Shown here piece after piece: positions 30,587-37,987 of a stretch of DNA of 45,827 nucleotides (position 1 is its first letter; each line of letters begins with the position of its first letter). The stretch is from Herbaspirillum chlorophenolicum (lineage in GTDB: Bacteria; Pseudomonadota; Gammaproteobacteria; Burkholderiales; Burkholderiaceae_D). Location of the stretch: contig NZ_LFLT01000034.1 of assembly GCF_001189955.1 (NCBI RefSeq), forward strand, positions 1-45,827. Reading direction: 5' to 3'. The notes below the pieces were generated by a model. That model saw nothing but the letters and a program-made list of their open reading frames with translations, did no database searches and was not told the DNA's origin. The translations under genes were made by a program, and so were the position numbers.

Positions 30587-31315
30587 TTACCTGACGTCGC
30601 GGAACAGGCTGCCCCAGCCGCGGATGCGCGACGGGTCGGCGCCGGCCTGCCTGAGCGACTTCCACACCACGGTGGAGATCGTGTCGTAGATCGGGATGCC
30701 GGTTTCCTTCTCCAGTTCCTCCACCAACGGCGCGCCGCGCAGGTTGGTGCAAAAGATGGTGATGGCCTGCGGCTTGTCTTTCGCGACTTCGCGCACCATG
30801 GCGCGCAGCTCGTCGGCGCCCACTTCCGAGAAGGAGAAATTGTCCTGCTTGCGCAAGTGCCGTTCGGACACGCACTCATAGCCGGCGCTGCCGTAGTTCT
30901 TGACGATGGCGGCCTGCACGTCGTCGAGATATGGCGTGACAAGGCCGAAACGCTTGACGCCGGTGATATCGAAGATCTCATTCAGGGCCAGCACCGAAGT
31001 GCAGGCCGGGATGCCGGTGGCATCGGTGATGCGGCGGCACAGCCGCTCGTCGGCCTCGAAGCCGAGCCAGCCGGAAGAGGTGCCGTTCCAGCCGATGCTG
31101 CCGACCTTGGCATGCGACAGCAGCTCGGCCGCGCGCAGGATCTCGCTGTCGTCGAACTGGGCCAGCGCCTGGTTGGACAGCGCGATCTCGGTGACGCGGA
31201 ATCGTCCGAAGTGGGCGCTAGCCTCGGGGATATCGGCGATCATCGCAGTGGTCACCGGCTCCAGCGTGGTGTTGGAGGACGGCGTCAGCATGCCGAGCAA
31301 AGTGCGTTGCGTCAT
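30587..31315 (-). CDS. Asp/Glu racemase superfamily enzyme, arylmalonate decarboxylase/maleate isomerase-like
   Basis: This 242-residue protein has the superfamily's two-lobed pattern: LTPSSNTTLEPVT near the start, SIGWNGTSSGW at residues 73-83 and TIFCTNLRG at 187-194. Racemases and maleate isomerases use a Cys in each lobe; here the second is present (Cys189) but the first position is Gly78. Bordetella arylmalonate decarboxylase likewise has Gly74 and Cys188, so a one-Cys chemistry such as decarboxylation is possible. An assignment as hydantoin racemase, suggested by the adjacent hydantoinase, would normally need both Cys. The start at 31315 follows AGGAAA; it lies 11 bp after the ABC ATPase gene. 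Confidence 0.8.
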   Translation of the reverse strand: MTQRTLLGMLTPSSNTTLEPVTTAMIADIPEASAHFGRFRVTEIALSNQALAQFDDSEILRAAELLSHAKVGSIGWNGTSSGWLGFEADERLCRRITDATGIPACTSVLALNEIFDITGVKRFGLVTPYLDDVQAAIVKNYGSAGYECVSERHLRKQDNFSFSEVGADELRAMVREVAKDKPQAITIFCTNLRGAPLVEELEKETGIPIYDTISTVVWKSLRQAGADPSRIRGWGSLFRDVR

Positions 31316-31326
31316 TGGGTTTCCTT

Positions 31327-32118
31327 TCACGCCGCCAGCTTGGCGGCATCCGCATGCGCCAGCGCCGATTCCTCGCGGATCAGGCTCAGCACATGGCGCT
31401 TGTATTGGTTGAATTCCTGCGTGGTGGTGTCGCGCGGGCGTGCCAGGTCGATGTCGATCAGCTCGCGCATGCGGCCCGGCCGGTGCGTCATCACCGCCAC
31501 CTTGGTGGCCAGGATCAGCGCCTCGTCCACGCTATGGGTCACGAACACGATGGTACCTTCATAGCGCTGCCACAGCGCGACCAGCTCTTCCTGCATCTCC
31601 AGCTTGGTCTGCGCATCCAGGGCGGCGAAGGGCTCGTCCATCAAGATCACGGACGGGTTCTGCAGCAAGGCGCGGGCGATACCCACGCGCTGCGCCATGC
31701 CGCCGGAGAGTTCGCTGGGATAGTGGTTCTCGAAGCCCTTGAGTTTCACGGTCTCGATGAAGGGCTGGGCCGCCGCTCGCCGTTCGGCCGCACTCTTGCC
31801 CTGCAGCTTCAGCGAGAAGGCAACGTTGTCCCACACCGGCAGCCAGGGCATCAGGTTGGCCTGCTGGAACACCATGCCGCGGTCGGCGCCGGGACCGGCG
31901 ATGTTCTTGCCGTCCACTTTCACCTCGCCGCTGGTCGGGAATTCGAAGCCGGCGATCATGTTCAAAAGCGTCGACTTGCCGCAACCCGAGGGGCCGAGCA
32001 AACACAGGAATTCCTTCTTCTCCAGCTTGAGGCTGACGTTGTCGATCGCAAGCATGTCAGTGCCGCGCTTGCGGTCCTTGAACACCTTGACGATGTCGTT
32101 CAGTTCGATGAATGCCAT
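31327..32118 (-). CDS. ABC transporter ATP-binding protein, NitT/TauT family
   Basis: This 263-residue ATPase has Walker A GPSGCGKST, a Q-loop in MVFQQANLMPWLPVWDN, the signature LSGGMAQRVGIARALLQ, Walker B VILMDEPFAALD and the switch His in VFVTHSVDEAL. The start is uncertain: the ATG at 32118 (MAFIELNDIVKVF) has the better distance from AAGGA, while the ATG at 32124 is only a few bases from it. It forms one transporter with the permease and binding protein upstream and precedes the racemase-like and hydantoinase genes. Confidence 0.9.
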   Translation of the reverse strand: MAFIELNDIVKVFKDRKRGTDMLAIDNVSLKLEKKEFLCLLGPSGCGKSTLLNMIAGFEFPTSGEVKVDGKNIAGPGADRGMVFQQANLMPWLPVWDNVAFSLKLQGKSAAERRAAAQPFIETVKLKGFENHYPSELSGGMAQRVGIARALLQNPSVILMDEPFAALDAQTKLEMQEELVALWQRYEGTIVFVTHSVDEALILATKVAVMTHRPGRMRELIDIDLARPRDTTTQEFNQYKRHVLSLIREESALAHADAAKLAA

Positions 32119-32131
32119 GCTCATTTTCCTT

Positions 32132-32947
32132 TCACGCCTTGCCTTGCACGGTGGAGACATGCTGCCAGCGCAGCACCGAATTCATGATCTGCTTGAGCAG
32201 CCAGTCAGCCAGGAACCCCAGCAGGCCGATGCTGATCATCGCCGCGATCACCAGGTCGTAGCGCAGGAAGTAATACGAATCCCACAGCGCATAGCCCAGG
32301 CCGCTCTTGACCGCCACCATCTCCGCCGTCACCGTCAGCATCCAGGCGCTGCCGATGCCGATGCGCAAACCGGCGAAGATGCTCGGCATGGCCGCCGGCA
32401 AAATCACGAAGCGCAGCAACTGCCCTTGCCTGGCACCGGCCATGGCGGCCGCGCGCAGCAAGTTGCGGTCGGAAGTCTTCACGCCATGCACGGTGTTCAT
32501 CAGGATCGGGAAGAACGCGCCAAGAAACACCAGGAAAATCGCCGGCTTGTTGGCGATGCCAAACCAGATGATGGCCAGCGGAATCCACGACACCGGAGGG
32601 ATCGGCCGCAGCATCTGCACGGTCGGTTCGATGGCGCGCTCGACCCAGCGCCACCAGCCGATCGCCACGCCCAGCGCGATGCCTGATACGGCGGCGATCA
32701 GGTAGCCGGCGGTCACCCGCATGCAGCTTGCCATGGCGTCGTAGATCCACTTGCCGCTGCTGTCCTGGGCGGCGTCGTTGATGCCGAAGATCCAGTCCAT
32801 CCAGGTAGCGAACACGCGCGACGGCGCCGGCAGCAGCGCCGGCGGAATCACGCCGGAACGGGAGAATGCCTCCCAGAACAGCACCAGCAGCAGCGGAACC
32901 GCGAAGCGCCACTTCGCCTCCGACAGGGAACGCATCAATCCATTCAT
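32132..32947 (-). CDS. ABC transporter permease, NitT/TauT family
   Basis: This 271-residue inner-membrane permease has about six hydrophobic segments and the coupling region around LRAAAMAGARQGQLLRFVILPAAMPSIFAGLRIGIGSAWM. The start at 32947 (MNGLMRSLSEAKWRF) is supported by GGAAGGAA five bases upstream; in-frame ATGs at 32968 and 32971 lack this. The gene lies 20 bp after the binding-protein stop and 13 bp before the ATPase start. Confidence 0.9.
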   Translation of the reverse strand: MNGLMRSLSEAKWRFAVPLLLVLFWEAFSRSGVIPPALLPAPSRVFATWMDWIFGINDAAQDSSGKWIYDAMASCMRVTAGYLIAAVSGIALGVAIGWWRWVERAIEPTVQMLRPIPPVSWIPLAIIWFGIANKPAIFLVFLGAFFPILMNTVHGVKTSDRNLLRAAAMAGARQGQLLRFVILPAAMPSIFAGLRIGIGSAWMLTVTAEMVAVKSGLGYALWDSYYFLRYDLVIAAMISIGLLGFLADWLLKQIMNSVLRWQHVSTVQGKA

Positions 32948-32967
32948 GGCGATTCCTTCCGTCTTCA

Positions 32968-34008
32968 TCAATAGCCAAGCTCAGACTTCGGCTTGCCCGT
33001 GACGCTCATCAGGAAGCTGTAGTCCATGTTCTTTTCCGCCAATGCAGAGACGTCGCTGGAGACATACTTCAGGTCCTTCATCATGCCGGCGATGGCCTTG
33101 GTCTGGGTGCGGTACATGCGGTAGTCGGGATAGGCGTTGTTGAGCGCCTCGGTAGCGACCTTGGGGTCCAGGCCGGTACCCTTGACGATGCTGTTGATCC
33201 AGCCCTGCTTGTCCTTCTGCAAGCCATCGACCAGCTTGACCACGGCGGCCACCGTCTCCTTCACTTCGGCCGGATGCTCCTTGATCACGTCCGAGCGGGT
33301 CACGATCAGGTTGGTCAGGCGGCCGGCAGCCTGGTCGTACGGATAGGCGAAATGCTTGCCCACGCCGGTCATGCGGATCTGGGAGGCGAACGGCTCGACC
33401 GAACAGATCAGCTCCACCTCGCCGCGCGAGAGCGCCGCCGCATGGTCGGACGGATTGGGGATATTGACGAACTGCACATCCTTGGACGGGTCGATGCCGT
33501 GGCCGGCCAGCTCGCCGCGCATGTGCAGATCCTGCGCGTTGCCGCGCGAGGCGGCGATGCGGAAGGGCTTGCCCTGAGCCTTGTAGTCTGCGATCAGCTT
33601 TTTCAGTCCGGCCCAGTCATCCGAAGCCAGCTTGGCGTCCTTGCCCACCAGCATTTCAGAACCGCCGTTGACCTGGCCCGATACCGCCACGAGATCGAAA
33701 CCCTTGTCCAGACCGCTCACATAGGCGAGGTAGGTCACCTGGGCGATATCCACGCTCTTGGACACCAGCGCGGTCAGCGCGTCGCTGCCGGCGGTGAAGT
33801 TGATGCCTTCGATCTCCACGTTCTGCGCCAGCGCCGGCACCATGACCATCGACATGCAATGCGCACACTTGGCATACGCCAGCTTGATCTTCGGTTTGGA
33901 CTGGGCGGCAGCCGAACCCGCCGCCATCACGCCACAGGCCAGCATGGCAGCCAGGGCAGCGCCCTTGAAGGACAGGCTGAACGGGGACTTGCGAACTTGC
34001 TTTTGCAT
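32968..34008 (-). CDS. ABC transporter substrate-binding protein, NitT/TauT family, with CxxC motif
   Basis: This 346-residue periplasmic binding protein has a Sec-type signal (KGAALAAMLACGVMAAGSAAAQ, cleavage near residue 36). The mature N-terminus carries CAHC (Cys48 and Cys51), unusual for the family and able to form a disulfide or bind a ligand or metal. The rest follows the family pattern (FTAGSDALTALVSKSVDIAQVTYLAYVSGL). The start at 34008 is preceded by GGGAGAAAA. It is the first gene of the unit, divergent from the GntR regulator, with an operator-like TTGTGACAA site 33-49 bp upstream. The ligand is probably the ureide or cyclic amide used by the hydantoinase; this is inference. Confidence 0.87.
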   Translation of the reverse strand: MQKQVRKSPFSLSFKGAALAAMLACGVMAAGSAAAQSKPKIKLAYAKCAHCMSMVMVPALAQNVEIEGINFTAGSDALTALVSKSVDIAQVTYLAYVSGLDKGFDLVAVSGQVNGGSEMLVGKDAKLASDDWAGLKKLIADYKAQGKPFRIAASRGNAQDLHMRGELAGHGIDPSKDVQFVNIPNPSDHAAALSRGEVELICSVEPFASQIRMTGVGKHFAYPYDQAAGRLTNLIVTRSDVIKEHPAEVKETVAAVVKLVDGLQKDKQGWINSIVKGTGLDPKVATEALNNAYPDYRMYRTQTKAIAGMMKDLKYVSSDVSALAEKNMDYSFLMSVTGKPKSELGY

Positions 34009-34040
34009 CGTTTTTCTCCCTGAAATGAACAAACCACAGA

Positions 34041-34057
34041 TAAATTGTGACAATTTA
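34041..34057. promoter_or_regulatory. 17-bp palindrome TAAATTGTGACAATTTA, probable GntR operator
   Basis: Perfect symmetry around a central G, located 33 bp upstream of the ABC binding-protein start (34008). It shares the core TTGTGACAA with the site at 34301-34311. FCD-type GntR proteins bind short palindromes of this size, and the divergent gene at 34407 encodes one. Confidence 0.6.
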
Positions 34058-34300
34058 ATTTTTCATTGCCACGATTTATGCAATAGGTGTGCCAGCCAGG
34101 AGAAATGATTGTGGATGCATCAAGAAATAGCCCGCCAAGTCAGTCTTTTCATGGAAGACCAGGCCGCCCAGGAAAAAGGTTGCGAGGTGGAAAGACCGGA
34201 AATTCGCACCAACTTGTGGCCGTGAGGCGATGCGGAAGATAAAAGTCTCCCCACATGAGTGCGCCAAAATCATTTTTATCTGTACGGATATTTTTATAAT

Positions 34301-34311
34301 TTTGTGACAAA
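34301..34311. promoter_or_regulatory. Second TTGTGACAA palindrome, probable GntR operator
   Basis: TTTGTGACAAA is symmetrical around G34306 and directly follows TATAAT (34295-34300). Binding here would block initiation of the GntR gene, consistent with autoregulation. Confidence 0.55.
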
Positions 34312-34406
34312 TAAATTCCACAATTTTCAGCTATCATGGCGCCAACCATGACACCGATAACGCCACGCACACGCTGCGGGCGAACCTACGCCGAGACGAC
34401 ACGAGC

Positions 34407-35171
34407 ATGAGTACCAGTACCAGCACGGCCCCATCCAGCCGCAGGAAAAGCATCGCCAAACCCGACAACAGCCCCTTGCCCGGCCAGGCCATCAGCGCCC
34501 GCCCGATGGCCGGCGATGCGATCTACGAGCGCATCCTGGGCTCGATCATGGAACACCGCCTCACGCCCGGCACCAAGCTGGTGGAAGAGAAGCTGGCCAG
34601 CATCTTCGGCGTCAACCGCACCCGCGTGCGCGAAGTGCTGGCGCGGCTGTCGCATGAAGGCCTGATCACCACCATCCCCAACCGCGGCGCCTTCGTCGCC
34701 AGCCCCACCCCCGACGAAGCGCGCTCCATCTTCGCCGCGCGCCGCCTGCTGGAACCGGCCCTGCTGCGCCACTTGTGCGAACACACCCAGCCCGCACACA
34801 TCGCGCAACTGCGCGAACATGTAGCGCAGGAAGCCAAGGCGCGCGAGAACAACGACCGCCGCGCCATCATCCGCCTCTCCGGCGAATTCCACATCCGCAT
34901 CGCCGACATGGTCGGGAACCCGGTGATGAGCAAGATGATGCGCGAACTGGCCTCGCTCACCTGCCTGATCATCGTGCTGTACGACTCGCCCACGGTGCCG
35001 GCCTGCACCCACGACGAACACGGCCAGATCATCGACGCGATTGCCGCCGGCCGCGCCGAAGATGCGGTGGCCGCGATGATCGAGCACCTGCACCACATCG
35101 AGGAAGTGCTGGACATGTCGGCGCCGCCGAGCGAGGACGAGGATCTGGAGGCAATGCTCGGCCTCAACTGA
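34407..35171 (+). CDS. GntR-family regulator, FCD subfamily
   Basis: This 254-residue regulator has a winged helix-turn-helix at about residues 36-100 (LTPGTKLVEEKLASIFGVNRTRVREVLARLSHEGLI, then NRGAFVASP) and an all-helical FCD ligand domain with candidate metal-binding residues (FHIRIADM, and the C-terminal HDEHGQIIDAI). A Ser/Thr-rich N-terminal tail of about 35 residues precedes it. By position it controls the divergent ABC/racemase-like/hydantoinase unit and itself through the two TTGTGACAA sites. Effectors of this subfamily are usually small organic acids or ureide-type intermediates. Confidence 0.9.
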   Translation: MSTSTSTAPSSRRKSIAKPDNSPLPGQAISARPMAGDAIYERILGSIMEHRLTPGTKLVEEKLASIFGVNRTRVREVLARLSHEGLITTIPNRGAFVASPTPDEARSIFAARRLLEPALLRHLCEHTQPAHIAQLREHVAQEAKARENNDRRAIIRLSGEFHIRIADMVGNPVMSKMMRELASLTCLIIVLYDSPTVPACTHDEHGQIIDAIAAGRAEDAVAAMIEHLHHIEEVLDMSAPPSEDEDLEAMLGLN

Positions 35172-35191
35172 AGCCCTCCTGCAATCTCGAA

Positions 35192-35230
35192 AAAAATGCC
35201 GCACCGATTTTCCGCCGGTGCGGCATTTTT
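35192..35230. terminator. Bidirectional Rho-independent terminator
   Basis: Perfect 15-bp arms (AAAAATGCCGCACCG at 35192-35206 and its complement at 35216-35230), with A and T runs giving termination on both strands. It separates the convergent GntR and amidase genes. Confidence 0.85.
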
Positions 35231-35256
35231 CATGGCGGCGCCCGCCACCGGCGCAG

Positions 35257-36570
35257 TTACGACCCGCCGGCCGCCGTTTCCAGCAGCACTTCAATAGAGC
35301 GCGCCACTCCCAACAGCGATTCGTCCGCGTGCGCTGGCGCGACCAGTTGCACGCCCAGCGGCAGCCCTCGCTCGCTACCGCAAGGCAGGTTCAGGCAAGG
35401 CACGCCCAATGCGCTCCACGGCCGATTGAACAAGGAACTGCCGGTGCCACTGGCGGCCAGCGGCGCAGCGCCCGGCGCGCTGAAACCGAGCAGCGCATCG
35501 ATACCCCGCATGGCGTGCGCGAAGCTATCGCGGCTGCGTTCGACAAAAGCCAGCGCCGCATGGTATTGACGGTCTCCGACGGACAGTCCACGTTCGATCA
35601 GCTCGATGGTCTGCGGGGTCAGCTGCGCGCGGTGCTCATGGTATTCGCGTGCCAGTGTGCGCGATGCCTCGACGGCCATGATCAGGCGATTCTCTTCTCC
35701 CAGCCGCGCCACCATGTCCATATCCAGCTCCGGCTCGACGACCTCGATGCCGGCCTCGTGCAAACGCAAGCGCAACCGCCCGGACATTTCATGCGAGGCT
35801 GCTGACGCCTGCGCCGCATGCGGTCCTGGATACCAGGCCACACGCTGCGGCTGCACGCACCTGCCATGCGGCGTTGGCTCCGGCTCCGGCACCAACGCCT
35901 CGAACAGCCTGGCAACATCCGCCACGCTCCGTGCATGCAAGCCCACCGTGTCGCTGGACGGCGCCAGCGGCTTCATGCCGGCGCCATCGATACGGCCATG
36001 GGTAGGCTTGAAGCCGACCACACCGCAGAAAGCGGCCGGACGAATGGTCGATCCCCCGGTCTGCGAACTGATGGCCACGCTCGCCATGCCGGCGGCAACC
36101 GCGGCGGCCGAACCGCTGGAAGAGCCGCCCGGCGTATGTAGGTGCGCATGCGGATTGCGCGTCGGCCCCGGCGCCGCATAGGCGAATTCAGTAGTGACGG
36201 TCTTGCCCAGGATCAGCGCGCCAGCCGCCCGCAGGCGGGCCACCACAGCCGCGTCGCACGCCGGACGATGGCCGCGGTACAGCGAGGCGCCATAAGCGGT
36301 GGGCATATCGGCGGTATCGATGATGTCCTTGATGCCGACGGCAAACCCGGCCAGCGGCCCCAGCGGTTCGCCCTGCGCATGCCGCAGGTCAGCCAGCCGC
36401 GCCGCCGCCAGCACCTGTTCCTTGTCATGCCAGGCCCAGGCCATCACCTGCGACTCGCGCGCCTCAATGCGTTCGATGCACGATGCCGCGATGTCCGCCT
36501 GCGAACACGTTCCCGCCAGCAGCCGCTGGCGCAACCGGCCACCGTGCTCCTGCCACAGCAGGCCGCTCAT
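35257..36570 (-). CDS. Amidase signature family enzyme
   Basis: This 437-residue amidase has the Ser-cisSer-Lys triad: Lys81 in VGIKDIIDTADMP, cis-Ser at about 151 in TPGGSSSGSAAAVAAG and nucleophile Ser174 in SQTGGSTIRPAAFCGVVGFKPTHGR. The family hydrolyses amides, including allophanate, biuret-derived and ureido compounds. The start at 36570 overlaps the stop of the PuuE-like gene by four bases, so they are co-translated. With the deacetylase and ureidoglycolate lyase upstream, it probably completes release of nitrogen from a ureide. The exact substrate is not given by sequence. Confidence 0.88.
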   Translation of the reverse strand: MSGLLWQEHGGRLRQRLLAGTCSQADIAASCIERIEARESQVMAWAWHDKEQVLAAARLADLRHAQGEPLGPLAGFAVGIKDIIDTADMPTAYGASLYRGHRPACDAAVVARLRAAGALILGKTVTTEFAYAAPGPTRNPHAHLHTPGGSSSGSAAAVAAGMASVAISSQTGGSTIRPAAFCGVVGFKPTHGRIDGAGMKPLAPSSDTVGLHARSVADVARLFEALVPEPEPTPHGRCVQPQRVAWYPGPHAAQASAASHEMSGRLRLRLHEAGIEVVEPELDMDMVARLGEENRLIMAVEASRTLAREYHEHRAQLTPQTIELIERGLSVGDRQYHAALAFVERSRDSFAHAMRGIDALLGFSAPGAAPLAASGTGSSLFNRPWSALGVPCLNLPCGSERGLPLGVQLVAPAHADESLLGVARSIEVLLETAAGGS

Positions 36571-37493
36571 GATTGCGGGGGATGAAACTCCTGCCAATGG
36601 CGGGCGATGTCCTCGCGCCGGCACACCCATACGCCGGGCCGGGCAGCGACATGGTCCAGGAAGCGTGCCAGTCCGACTGCGCGTCCGGGATGGCCGATCA
36701 GGCGCAGGTGCAAACCGACCGACATCATCTTCGGCGCCGTGGCGCCCTCTTCATAGAGCATGTCGAAGCTGTCGCGCAGGAATTCGAAGAAGTCGCTGGC
36801 CGTCGCCATGGAGCCGCGGCTGAACTTGGCGTCGTTGTTGGTCAGGCTATAGGGCACCACCAGATGGTCGCGGCCCTGTACCCGGGTCCAGTACGGCAGT
36901 TCGTCGTTGTAGGCGTCGGCGTCATACAGGAAGCCGCCGTGCTCCACCAGCAGGCGGCGGGTATCCACCGTCGGCGCGTAGCGGCAATACCAGCCGGCCG
37001 GCGGCCGCCCGATGCTGCGGGTGATCGACTCGTAGGCGGCGGCGATTTCCGCACGCTCCTGTTCGACACTGAACTGCTGCGAGCGCACCCAGCGCCGGCC
37101 GTGGCTGCAGACATCGTGGCCGGCCTCGCGGATCGCCCGCGCCACGGCCGGATTGCGCTCCAGCGCCAGCGCCGTGGCAAACACCGTGGCCGGCATGCCG
37201 CGCTCGCGCAGCAGGCGCAAGATGCGCCAGATGCCCACGCGACTGCCGTATTCGTACATCGATTCGGCGGCCAGGTCGCGGCCTTCGAAACCGCCGGAAC
37301 CGCCTTCGACCAGGCCGGTTTCGGTCGCGCCGTCGCCGTCGTCGAAGGACATCTCCGAGCCCTCTTCATAATTGACCACAATGTTGAGCGCCACCCGCGC
37401 CCGGCCCGGCCACTTCGGGTCGGGCGGCGCTTCGCCGTAACCGACGAAGTCGCGCGCCAGGTGGCCGTAAAGATCGTGCGTATTGTCAGCCAT
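36567..37493 (-). CDS. Polysaccharide deacetylase-fold protein, PuuE allantoinase-like
   Basis: This 308-residue protein belongs to the NodB-fold group containing PuuE, the metal-independent allantoinase, rather than true polysaccharide deacetylases. Evidence: ALNIVVNYEEGSEMSFDDGD near residues 35-55, YEYGSRVGIWRILRLLRERGMPATVFATALALE and HDVCSHGRRWVRSQQFSVEQERAEIAA, in the order and length of the PuuE family. The start at 37493 is supported by GAGGAGA. It lies between ureidoglycolate lyase and an amidase, the expected neighbours for allantoin breakdown. Activity on a related ureide cannot be excluded. Confidence 0.85.
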   Translation of the reverse strand: MADNTHDLYGHLARDFVGYGEAPPDPKWPGRARVALNIVVNYEEGSEMSFDDGDGATETGLVEGGSGGFEGRDLAAESMYEYGSRVGIWRILRLLRERGMPATVFATALALERNPAVARAIREAGHDVCSHGRRWVRSQQFSVEQERAEIAAAYESITRSIGRPPAGWYCRYAPTVDTRRLLVEHGGFLYDADAYNDELPYWTRVQGRDHLVVPYSLTNNDAKFSRGSMATASDFFEFLRDSFDMLYEEGATAPKMMSVGLHLRLIGHPGRAVGLARFLDHVAARPGVWVCRREDIARHWQEFHPPQS

Positions 37494-37510
37494 CGATGTC
37501 TCCTCTTCCC

Positions 37511-37987
37511 TCATGCCGGCAGCGGCACGTCGACCGGCTCATCCAGCCGCACCACCACGGTGTCGTCGCCACGGCCGCTGTAACCCATGATCACCACCAC
37601 CTCGTTGGGCCCATCCACCGAGCTGAACGTATAGTGCCAGACGTGCGGACGGTAGGTGACGCCCTGTCCGCCCTCGGTCAGGAAGGCCCGCATACCGGCC
37701 AGATCGGGACGGCCATTGCCGTCGGGCGGCGCCACCACCACCAGGCAACGCCCTTGCTGCATCGGCACGAAAGTCTGGGCCGAATACGGATGGGACTCCA
37801 TCTCGTCGACCCGCACCGGCGAGCCGCCGACCTTGGGGATGCGGTTGACCCATAACCTGGGCCCGTTGTCGGCGCCGAACTGCAGCGAGAAATCGCGGCG
37901 GCGTACGGTGGTCTTGTTCTCCAGCACTTCGCCGAAGGCGGCGAATTCTTCCGCGCTGATCGGCTCAACGTCGAGCTGTCTGTACAT
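37511..37987 (-). CDS. allA: Ureidoglycolate lyase
   Basis: This 158-residue cupin-like protein matches ureidoglycolate lyase, which splits ureidoglycolate into glyoxylate and urea. Visible family segments are EEFAAFGEVLE near the start, MESHPYSAQTFVPM around residue 67, CLVVVAPPDGNGRPDLAGMRAFLTEGGQGVTYRPHVWHY and the final VVIMGYSGRGDD. The start at 37987 has GGAG six bases upstream; the ATG at 37999 is less likely. Its 5' end overlaps the 3' end of the MFS gene by 23 bp, so translation is probably coupled. Confidence 0.88.
   Translation of the reverse strand: MYRQLDVEPISAEEFAAFGEVLENKTTVRRRDFSLQFGADNGPRLWVNRIPKVGGSPVRVDEMESHPYSAQTFVPMQQGRCLVVVAPPDGNGRPDLAGMRAFLTEGGQGVTYRPHVWHYTFSSVDGPNEVVVIMGYSGRGDDTVVVRLDEPVDVPLPA

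Larger units (their letters stand above)
34009..34406. promoter_or_regulatory. Divergent promoter region, ABC unit / GntR gene
   Basis: 398 bp, AT-rich at both ends, with no gene. It holds two TTGTGACAA palindromes (34041-34057 and 34301-34311), one near each divergent gene, and a TATAAT hexamer (34295-34300) directly before the second, placing that site at the presumed start point of the GntR transcript. Confidence 0.55.

Noticed and set aside
28946..31564. An 872-codon plus-strand open frame
   Set aside because: It is antisense to the hydantoinase and racemase-like genes, whose active-site motifs are intact on the minus strand.
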